Of a stretch of 8,292 nt of DNA, positions 1-4,322 are shown piece by piece. The stretch is from the NCBI GenBank assembly GCA_002392625.1, contig DGHJ01000014.1:26329-34620 (forward strand), read 5' to 3'. The DNA is from Oscillospiraceae bacterium UBA3851. GTDB lineage: Bacteria > Bacillota > Clostridia > Oscillospirales > Oscillospiraceae. Under the pieces are notes generated by a model that saw only the letters and a program-made list of their open reading frames with translations, did not search any database and had not been told where the DNA came from. The translations under genes and the position numbers were made by a program. Numbering within the stretch: position 1 is the first letter of the stretch; each line of letters opens with the position of its first letter.

Positions 1-485
1 TCATCATCGCCGCCAAGAACGACGCAGCCCACCTGGGACTCTCCGCCCAGCTGGCGGATCACACCCTGGCACGGACCTACGAGTGCCTGGTGGCGGGGAA
101 TCTGCGTGAGGACAGCGGAACGGTGGACGCCCCCATCGGCCGCCACCCCACCGACCGCAAGAAAATGGCGGTGACGGTGAATGGCCGCCGGGCCGTGACC
201 CACTGGGAGGTCCTCGCCCGGTACAACGGGGCCACCCACGTCCGCTGCCGGCTGGAGACGGGCCGCACCCACCAGATCCGGGTCCACATGGCCCACATCG
301 GTCACCCCATCCTGGGCGACACGGTGTACGGCGCCAAAAAGCCGGTGCCCGGCCTCACGGGCCAGTGCCTCCACGCCGTGGGGCTGCGGTTCATCCACCC
401 CTGCACGGGGGAGGCGGTGTCGCTATCCTGCGAGCTGCCGGAGGAGTTCAAGGCATATCTCCGAAAGCTGGAAAACAGGAGCTGA
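1..485 (+). CDS. RluA-family RNA pseudouridine synthase, 3' part (5' end outside window)
   Basis: The reading frame is open from base 3 to a TGA at 483-485, giving 160 residues with no start, so the gene enters from the left. Enzymes of this family isomerise specific uridines in rRNA or tRNA to pseudouridine in the cytoplasm. The fragment begins with IIAAKNDAAH, which in this family lies directly after the catalytic HRLDxxTSG loop; the catalytic Asp is therefore just outside the window. Family signatures present are ARTYECLV (about fragment residues 22-29), the RTHQIRVHMAHIGHPILGD block (about 85-103), and a C-terminal LHAVGLRFIHPCTGE segment typical of RluA/RluD-type enzymes. The family assignment is firm. 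The exact target (RluD-like 23S sites or another) cannot be told from this part. No convincing terminator is seen between its stop and the tRNA promoter. Confidence 0.93.
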   Translation, partial: IIAAKNDAAHLGLSAQLADHTLARTYECLVAGNLREDSGTVDAPIGRHPTDRKKMAVTVNGRRAVTHWEVLARYNGATHVRCRLETGRTHQIRVHMAHIGHPILGDTVYGAKKPVPGLTGQCLHAVGLRFIHPCTGEAVSLSCELPEEFKAYLRKLENRS

Positions 486-520
486 CGGACAAATTTTTCG
501 CCTTTTCCAAAAGAAAAGTG

Positions 521-549
521 TTGACAATCCGGTCCACATGCGGTAATAT
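521..549 (+). promoter_or_regulatory. Sigma-A promoter of tRNA-Val
   Basis: A perfect -35 box TTGACA (521-526) is followed by a 17-bp spacer and a -10 box TAATAT (544-549). The expected start of transcription is near 556, only about 7 nt before the mature tRNA 5' end. This fits a short leader removed by RNase P. The nearly ideal boxes fit a stable-RNA gene. Confidence 0.85.
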
Positions 550-562
550 ACTACCGCTGTCC

Positions 563-638
563 GCGCGGTTAGCTCAGCTGGTAGAGCACATGCTTGACGT
601 GCATGGGGTCACAGGTTCGAGTCCTGTACCGCGCACCA
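563..638 (+). tRNA. tRNA-Val (anticodon GAC)
   Basis: A complete 76-nt cloverleaf can be drawn by hand. The acceptor stem is GCGCGGT (563-569) with ACCGCGC (628-634). The D arm is GCTC/GAGC (572-575 with 584-587). The anticodon stem is CATGC/GCATG (589-593 with 601-605), around a loop TTGACGT with anticodon GAC at 596-598. The variable loop is GGGTC, and the T arm is ACAGG/CCTGT enclosing TTCGAGT. Discriminator A635 and an encoded CCA end (636-638) complete it. GAC reads valine codons GUC/GUU. It stands alone rather than in a cluster and has its own promoter and terminator. Confidence 0.97.
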
Positions 639-640
639 AA

Positions 641-685
641 ACGAAAAGCCTTGCGCCCGAATGGGTGCGGGGCTTTCGTCATTTT
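641..685 (+). terminator. Intrinsic terminator after tRNA-Val
   Basis: A long hairpin pairs ACGAAAAGCCTTGCGCCC (641-658) with GGGTGCGGGGCTTTCGT (663-679). The loop is 4 nt, there is one bulged A, and a few G-U or mismatched positions occur mid-stem. It is followed by an interrupted T-rich tail, CATTTT. It begins 3 nt after the CCA end, so it should end the tRNA transcript. Confidence 0.75.
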
Positions 686-775
686 GACGGAAGTATTTGC
701 TCCCATTTTATCCCAAATTGCCGAAAAAGTTGCAAAAAACGAGAAAACCGCCCTGCGCAAAAAACATCCGGACTC

Positions 776-804
776 TTGACAAGCGCAATACCTCGCGTTA
801 TGAT
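776..804 (+). promoter_or_regulatory. Sigma-A promoter of the PadR operon
   Basis: The -35 box TTGACA (776-781), a 17-bp spacer and the -10 box TATGAT (799-804) give near-consensus spacing and sequence. The expected start near 811 leaves a leader of only about 18 nt before the PadR start codon. Such a strong promoter suggests that expression is held down by a repressor, plausibly PadR itself. Confidence 0.85.
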
Positions 805-805
805 G

Positions 806-826
806 TATACCACGAAGGGAGGTATA
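806..826. promoter_or_regulatory. Inverted repeat TATACC-N9-GGTATA, candidate PadR operator
   Basis: TATACC (806-811) and GGTATA (821-826) form a perfect 6-bp inverted repeat with 9 bp between the arms. It starts right after the -10 box and ends inside the ribosome-binding site, which is AAGGGAGGT at 815-823. PadR-family dimers bind two-fold symmetric sites near their own promoters, so this is the best-placed candidate for autoregulation. The repeat is seen directly; binding is inference. In RNA it could also form a small hairpin that covers part of the Shine-Dalgarno. Confidence 0.5.
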
Positions 827-828
827 GA

Positions 829-1146
829 ATGGATGCGCAGTTGAAACGGGGGCTGCTGGACGTGTGCGTGCTGGCGGCCATCAAAAGCGAGGATTCCTAC
901 GGCTACAAGATCATCAAGGACATGAAGCCGTATCTGGAGCTGTCCGAATCCACCCTGTATACCATCTTGAAACGGCTGGAGGCGGCGAACATGCTGACGG
1001 TGCGGACGGCGGAGCACGACGGCCGGCTGCGGAAGTACTACCGCATCACCGAGGCGGGGGTGGGGCGCATAGAGGAATTCAAGAAGGAATGGAAAGAGGT
1101 CATATCCATCTATCAGTTTGTGACCAAGGAGGAGGACCATGAATAG
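829..1146 (+). CDS. PadR-family transcriptional regulator
   Basis: A 105-residue winged-helix DNA-binding protein, the usual length for the compact PadR subfamily. Typical features are the N-terminal QLKRGLLDVCVLAAI helix, SYGYKIIKDM, the recognition-helix region SESTLYTILKRLEAANML (about 39-56), and the wing with RKYYRITEAG (about 68-77). A C-terminal helix should serve dimerisation. The frame is open further upstream, but ATG 829 is chosen because the Shine-Dalgarno AAGGGAGGT (815-823) lies 5 nt before it and the promoter lies just upstream. Its 3' end overlaps the next gene by 8 nt, so the two are translationally coupled. PadR proteins usually repress their own operon and respond to stress or small ligands; the ligand is unknown. 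Its partners (DUF1700 and DUF4097 proteins) suggest a cell-envelope role. Confidence 0.95.
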   Translation: MDAQLKRGLLDVCVLAAIKSEDSYGYKIIKDMKPYLELSESTLYTILKRLEAANMLTVRTAEHDGRLRKYYRITEAGVGRIEEFKKEWKEVISIYQFVTKEEDHE

Positions 1147-1741
1147 AGAGACGTTTCTGGCCGCGCTGCGCGCCGCGCTGGCCGGCCTGCCCCAGGACGA
1201 TATTGAAGAGCGGCTGGCGTTTTACGGCGAAATGATCGACGACCGGATGGAGGAGGGCCTTTCCCAGGAGGAGGCCGTGGCGGAGATGGGCCCCGTGGAG
1301 GACATCGCCGCCCAGACGCTGGAGGAGATCCCGCTGGCCAAGCTGGTCAGGGAGACCATCACCCCCCGGCGCGGCCTGCGGGGGTGGGAGATCGTGCTCC
1401 TGGTGCTGGGCTTCCCGGTGTGGTTCCCGCTGCTCCTCGCGGCGGCAGCGGTGGTGCTGGCGCTTTACGCTGTCATCTGGATCCTGGTGGCCTCCCTGTG
1501 GACGGTTGACGCGCTTCTGGGGTTCAATGGGCTGGGCTGTATCGCGACAGGAGTGGCCAGTATCACCCGCGGCGACGTGCTGCCGGGTATCGCTTTGATG
1601 GGCGCCGGGCTGGTGTGCGCAGGTCTAGCGATCTTCCTGGTCTTTGGGTGCCAGGCCGCGTCGAAAGGCGCCGTGCGCCTGGGCAGGGCCGTGGCGCGGG
1701 GGATCAAGAAGCTGTTTGTCAGAAAGGAGAGCGTGAAATGA
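1139..1741 (+). CDS. DUF1700/HAAS-like membrane protein, PadR partner
   Basis: A 200-residue protein. Residues 1-65 form a soluble helical domain beginning NRETFLAALRAALAGLP, with an acidic EERLAFYGEMIDDRMEEG segment and SQEEAVAEMGPVEDIAAQ. This is the pattern of DUF1700/HAAS domains commonly encoded next to PadR regulators. Residues about 83-118 are strongly hydrophobic (one long or two short membrane segments), and about 130-171 supply one or two more. A basic tail (KKLFVRKESVK) should be cytoplasmic. The start ATG 1139 has an extended Shine-Dalgarno, AAGGAGGAGG (1126-1135), inside the end of padR. The stop overlaps the next start (ATGA at 1738-1741). The molecular function is unknown; it may pass an envelope signal to PadR or act with the DUF4097 protein, but that is inference. 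Confidence 0.88.
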   Translation: MNRETFLAALRAALAGLPQDDIEERLAFYGEMIDDRMEEGLSQEEAVAEMGPVEDIAAQTLEEIPLAKLVRETITPRRGLRGWEIVLLVLGFPVWFPLLLAAAAVVLALYAVIWILVASLWTVDALLGFNGLGCIATGVASITRGDVLPGIALMGAGLVCAGLAIFLVFGCQAASKGAVRLGRAVARGIKKLFVRKESVK

Positions 1742-2694
1742 AAAAGACGATGCTCATCGTGGCCGCCGTTCTCACCGTTCTCGGCCTGGCCTTGTTTGCC
1801 GGAGCCTTTGCCGCCTCCGGATGGGATCTTACCAAGCTCAGCACCGGCAAGACGGTGACGAACACCTATACACCGAATGAGACGTTCCGTGATATTGAGA
1901 TCCGCACGGATGAGGCCGATATCATGGTGATTCCGACCGAAGACGGCAGCTGCACCGTCACCTGCATGGAGCGCGAGAGAGAGCGGCACACCGTCACCGT
2001 GGAAGACGGGACGCTGAAGATCACCGCTGAGCCGCGAAAAGGACAGGTACACTTTGGCCTGTTTCTGTCGTCTCCGATAGTGTGGGTCGCTCTCCCGGCG
2101 GACACCTACCGCGCCCTTTTGATTGAAACCGACACGGGCATGGTCTCTATTCCGCTGGAGGTCTCCTTCGAGACTGTGGGGATCAACGCAGACACCGGCT
2201 TTGTGATTTTCAATGCGTCTGCCTCCGGCCCCGTCAAAATTCACACCGACACCGGGGATATCAGCGTGGAAAATATCCACGCCGGGGCGCTGGACCTGTC
2301 CGCCTCCACGGGGACGATCCGGGTTACCGACGCGGATTGCGACGGCGACCTGACCGCCTCCGTCAGCACCGGGCGGACGGAGCTGACGGACGTGACGTGC
2401 GCCAGCCTCGTGTCCACGGGCGGCACCGGCTCCATCACGCTGAAGGACGTGGTTGCCGCCGGGAGCATGACCATCGACCGGGACACCGGCGACGTACGCT
2501 TTGATAACAGTGACGCCGCGGCGATCACGGTGAAAACGGACACCGGCGACGTGACGGGCACGCTGCGGACGGAGAAGGTGTTCATCACCCGGACCGACAC
2601 CGGCTCTGTCCGCGTGCCGGACACCGATACCGGCGGCCGGTGCGAGATCACCACGGATACAGGCGACATCCGCATCGAGCTGACGGCCAGGTGA
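1738..2694 (+). CDS. DUF4097-family membrane-anchored repeat protein
   Basis: A 318-residue protein. Residues about 4-26 form a hydrophobic N-terminal segment after MKK, either a signal anchor or a signal peptide; no lipobox Cys follows, so an uncleaved anchor is likely. The rest is beta-rich. From residue 131 to the end about eleven copies of a [T/S]DTG-hydrophobic-x-hydrophobic motif recur, mostly every 19-20 residues (DTGMVSI, DTGFVIF, DTGDISV, STGTIRV and so on to DTGDIRI). This is the pattern of DUF4097 (putative adhesin-like) proteins, expected to fold as a right-handed beta-solenoid outside the membrane. The frame is open upstream, but ATG 1738 is chosen for its Shine-Dalgarno AAAGGAGA (1723-1730) and 4-nt overlap with the previous stop. 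In some Firmicutes, proteins with this domain work in envelope-stress sensing (for example LiaX); whether this one does is not shown. Confidence 0.9.
   Translation: MKKTMLIVAAVLTVLGLALFAGAFAASGWDLTKLSTGKTVTNTYTPNETFRDIEIRTDEADIMVIPTEDGSCTVTCMERERERHTVTVEDGTLKITAEPRKGQVHFGLFLSSPIVWVALPADTYRALLIETDTGMVSIPLEVSFETVGINADTGFVIFNASASGPVKIHTDTGDISVENIHAGALDLSASTGTIRVTDADCDGDLTASVSTGRTELTDVTCASLVSTGGTGSITLKDVVAAGSMTIDRDTGDVRFDNSDAAAITVKTDTGDVTGTLRTEKVFITRTDTGSVRVPDTDTGGRCEITTDTGDIRIELTAR
2128..2664 (+). repeat. Degenerate in-frame tandem repeat encoding [T/S]DTG rungs
   Basis: Inside the DUF4097 gene the DNA word ACCGACACCGG and close variants recur at about 57-60-bp spacing, marking each solenoid rung. 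The first rung motif starts at residue 131 and the last ends at about residue 309. Towards the end the spacing shortens to about 10 residues (residues 286, 296 and 306). Copies are diverged at third positions, so this is an old protein repeat and not a recent DNA duplication. Confidence 0.75.
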
Positions 2695-2712
2695 GTTTTT
2701 TGCGTCCGGCAC

Positions 2713-2741
2713 TTGCAACCGCGGCGTCTTCGTGATATGAT
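2713..2741 (+). promoter_or_regulatory. Sigma-A promoter of the 51-residue membrane protein gene
   Basis: The -35 box TTGCAA (2713-2718), a 17-bp spacer and the -10 box TATGAT (2736-2741) predict a start near 2748 and a leader of about 37 nt. This indicates the small gene is transcribed on its own, separately from the PadR operon that ends at 2694. Confidence 0.7.
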
Positions 2742-2784
2742 GCCACCGAGAGAGGATCACCCGGATCAAAAAGGAGGGCATCCC

Positions 2785-2940
2785 ATGAAGAAACGCGGAG
2801 AAATCGCCATTGCGCTGGCGCTGCTGGGCGCCGCGTCCGCCCTGTGCCTGAAGCTGATGAAGAAGGCCGGCGAGTGGCTGGACGAGGACCAGCGGAAGCT
2901 GGACGAGGAAGAGGCCACCGAAGAGGACTTTGCGGATTGA
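2785..2940 (+). CDS. Small single-span membrane protein, 51 residues, unknown function
   Basis: I do not recognise a named family. The protein starts MKKRGEIAIALALLGAASAL: a short basic head and one hydrophobic helix (about residues 6-24). It continues with an amphipathic, lysine-containing stretch and ends in a very acidic tail (DEDQRKLDEEEATEEDFAD). The basic head and Ala/Leu-rich span could be read as a signal peptide, but a single-pass membrane protein with an exposed acidic tail is more likely. The frame is open upstream; ATG 2785 is chosen because of a clean Shine-Dalgarno, AAGGAGG (2771-2777), 7 nt before it. A dedicated promoter upstream and a strong terminator 13 nt after the stop make a real gene likely despite its size. 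Proximity to the PadR/DUF4097 operon hints at an envelope role, but nothing else supports this. Confidence 0.75.
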   Translation: MKKRGEIAIALALLGAASALCLKLMKKAGEWLDEDQRKLDEEEATEEDFAD

Positions 2941-2946
2941 CAAGAC

Positions 2947-2987
2947 AAAAACCGGGCCTGCGCCGTATGGCGCAGGCCCAATTTTTT
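2947..2987. terminator. Bidirectional intrinsic terminator between convergent genes
   Basis: A perfect 11-bp stem GGGCCTGCGCC (2954-2964) / GGCGCAGGCCC (2969-2979) with the 4-nt loop GTAT. On the plus strand it is followed by AA and six T (2982-2987). On the minus strand it is followed by GG and five T (complement of AAAAA at 2947-2951). It lies between the stop of the small plus-strand gene and the stop of the minus-strand aldo/keto reductase, so it should end both transcripts. Confidence 0.93.
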
Positions 2988-2999
2988 ATCGTCAGCCCA

Positions 3000-4121
3000 T
3001 CACTTCTCAAACTCAGCGGCCACCTGCTGCAGCAGCTCCCGGATGGGCAGATGCTGGGGGCAGGCCTCCTCGCACTGGCCGCACTGGACGCATTGGGAGG
3101 CCTTGGCGGTGTTCTGGGTGATGGTCTCGTAGTAGAAATCGGCGTTCCAGTCCTGGAAACGCTTTTTGTTGTTCATGCAGGAGAACAGCCGGGGGATGCG
3201 GATGCCCATGGGACAGCCGTCGGTGCAGTAGCGGCAGTCGGTGCAGGGGATGAGATTCATGCTGCGGAAGATCTGGCAGACCTTGTCCACGGCAGCGCGC
3301 TCGGCCTCATCCAGGGGCTTGAAGTCCCGCATGAAGCTGATATTGTCCGCCATCTGGGCCGTGTCGCTCATGCCGCTGAGCACCATGAACATCTGGGGGA
3401 AGCCGGCGGCGAAGCGGATGGCGTAGCTGGCGTCGCTGCCGCCGTGCAGATCGGCCAGAACCTGATGGGCCTCGTCCGGCAGCCGAACCAGGTTGCCGCC
3501 CTTCACCGGCTCCATGACGATGACGGGCTTTTGGAACTTTTCGCACACCTCGTAGACCTTCCGGCTCTCCACGGAGGCGTCCTCATAGTCGGCGTAGTTG
3601 AACTGGATCTGCACCACCTCGATCTGGGGGTATTCGGTGAGGATCTGCTCCAGCACGGCGGCCTTGTCGTGGAAGGAGATGCCGAAGTGGCGGATGCGGC
3701 CCTGTTCACGCAGCGCCAGCGCCGTCTCGTAGGCCCGGCAGCGCTTGAACTTTTCAAAGTTGTCGGCGTTCTGGGCGTGCATCAGATAGAAGTCAAAGTA
3801 TTCCACGCCGCAGGCGGCCAGCTGCTTTTCAAAGAAGGGCACGATGTCCTCCTGCTTTTCAAAATAGGGGTCGGTCAGCTTGTCGGTAAGGATAAAGCGG
3901 TCGCGGGGATAGCGGCGGGTGAGTCCGTCCCGGAGGGCCGTCTCGCTCTTGCCGCCGATGTAGCCGTGGGCGGTGTCAAAATAGTTGAAGCCGGCGGCCA
4001 GGAAATCGTCCACCATTTGCTCGAACTGAGGCAAATCCACCTCCTTTTCGACCATGGGCAGACGCATGCAGCCAAAGCCGAAATTGCCGTTTACTTCCGG
4101 GAAAAACTTGTTGCGTTCCAT
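3000..4121 (-). CDS. Aldo/keto reductase with C-terminal double [4Fe-4S] domain
   Basis: A 373-residue cytoplasmic oxidoreductase. Residues 1 to about 285 form an aldo/keto reductase (beta/alpha)8 barrel, opening with GFGCMRLPM. The catalytic tetrad is visible as Asp49 and Tyr54 (FDTAHGY), Lys81 (LTDK) and His115 (YLMHAQ). Residues about 290-360 carry two ferredoxin-type motifs, CxxCxxCxxxCP, at Cys293/296/299/303 and Cys344/347/350/354, each able to hold a [4Fe-4S] cluster. This architecture is typical of anaerobes, where electrons may pass between a nicotinamide or ferredoxin pool and a carbonyl substrate; the substrate is unknown. The start at 4121 has a minus-strand Shine-Dalgarno AAGGGAGGT, 6 nt from ATG. 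The gene is transcribed alone, divergently from the glycoside hydrolase operon, and ends at the shared terminator. No key residue is missing. Confidence 0.95.
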   Translation of the reverse strand: MERNKFFPEVNGNFGFGCMRLPMVEKEVDLPQFEQMVDDFLAAGFNYFDTAHGYIGGKSETALRDGLTRRYPRDRFILTDKLTDPYFEKQEDIVPFFEKQLAACGVEYFDFYLMHAQNADNFEKFKRCRAYETALALREQGRIRHFGISFHDKAAVLEQILTEYPQIEVVQIQFNYADYEDASVESRKVYEVCEKFQKPVIVMEPVKGGNLVRLPDEAHQVLADLHGGSDASYAIRFAAGFPQMFMVLSGMSDTAQMADNISFMRDFKPLDEAERAAVDKVCQIFRSMNLIPCTDCRYCTDGCPMGIRIPRLFSCMNNKKRFQDWNADFYYETITQNTAKASQCVQCGQCEEACPQHLPIRELLQQVAAEFEK

Positions 4122-4169
4122 AGGGTACCTCCCTTTCCTGCGGACAGATGGGTTGTCCTGTCACTCTTT

Positions 4170-4198
4170 ATGATGGGGGAAAACGGGAGATCTGTCAA
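4170..4198 (-). promoter_or_regulatory. Probable promoter of the aldo/keto reductase gene
   Basis: Reading the minus strand, a perfect -35 box TTGACA (4198-4193) is followed by a 17-bp spacer and CATCAT (4175-4170), which matches four of six -10 positions. The predicted start is near 4163, about 42 nt before the start codon. The weak -10 box makes this less certain than the other promoters here. Confidence 0.5.
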
Positions 4199-4226
4199 GA
4201 AAAAATTTGTCCGCCCGTTTCCGTTC

Positions 4227-4255
4227 TTGTCAGGCGGGCCTTGCCATGTTATAAT
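4227..4255 (+). promoter_or_regulatory. Sigma-A promoter of the glycoside hydrolase operon
   Basis: The -35 box TTGTCA (4227-4232), a 17-bp spacer and a perfect -10 box TATAAT (4250-4255) predict a start near 4262 and a leader of about 60 nt. It is back-to-back with the aldo/keto reductase promoter: the two -35 boxes are about 28 bp apart, so one regulator could affect both. Confidence 0.8.
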
Positions 4256-4269
4256 AAAACAAATAAACT

Positions 4270-4293
4270 AAAATGCGCTTTTGTATGCATTTT
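4270..4293. promoter_or_regulatory. Inverted repeat AAAATGC-N10-GCATTTT, candidate operator
   Basis: Perfect 7-bp arms (4270-4276 and 4287-4293) separated by 10 bp. The repeat starts about 8 nt after the predicted transcription start of the glycoside hydrolase operon, where a repressor would block elongation. The surrounding leader is AT-rich compared with the genes around it. Arms one helical turn apart fit a dimeric regulator, but no regulator gene is in view and the family cannot be named. A leader RNA hairpin is an alternative, although the 10-nt loop and A/T-rich arms make it weak. Confidence 0.4.
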
Positions 4294-4307
4294 GACCGAT
4301 AATGGCA

Positions 4308-4314
4308 AGAGGAG
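4308..4314 (+). promoter_or_regulatory. Ribosome-binding site that decides the glycoside hydrolase start
   Basis: AGAGGAG (4308-4314) lies 8 nt before ATG 4323. An in-frame ATG at 4302 would place this site inside the coding region and has no Shine-Dalgarno of its own. ATG 4318 is out of frame. The start at 4323 is therefore preferred. Confidence 0.75.
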
Positions 4315-4322
4315 CGAATGCC

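Noticed and set aside
494..520. CTTTT-CC-AAAAG near the end of the pseudouridine synthase gene as a terminator.
   Set aside because: The arms are A/T only with a 2-nt loop, too weak and too short to call.
563..638. tRNA-Val as the attachment site of an integrated element.
   Set aside because: No second copy of the tRNA 3' end, no integrase and no phage or plasmid genes are seen in the window.
697..828. Longer N-terminus for the PadR protein from an upstream in-frame start at 697.
   Set aside because: It would place the promoter inside the coding region and lacks a matching family extension; ATG 829 has a strong Shine-Dalgarno and gives the normal PadR N-terminus.
2692..2701. Run of T after the DUF4097 stop as a possible terminator.
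   Set aside because: No stable GC-rich hairpin was found directly before the T run, so an intrinsic terminator is not supported here.
1465..2943. A 492-codon minus-strand open frame across the DUF1700, DUF4097 and small genes.
   Set aside because: It is antisense to three well-supported genes, has an Arg/Gly/His-rich composition without domains, and runs through their control signals.
4211..4237. CCGCC...GGCGG in the divergent intergenic region as a regulatory hairpin.
   Set aside because: Only 5 bp of pairing around a 17-nt loop that contains the -35 box of the sugar operon promoter; likely chance in GC-rich DNA.
2844..4271. A 475-codon plus-strand open frame opposite the aldo/keto reductase.
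   Set aside because: It crosses the perfect bidirectional terminator and is the shadow of a gene with intact catalytic and cluster-binding motifs. The product has no domain signature.
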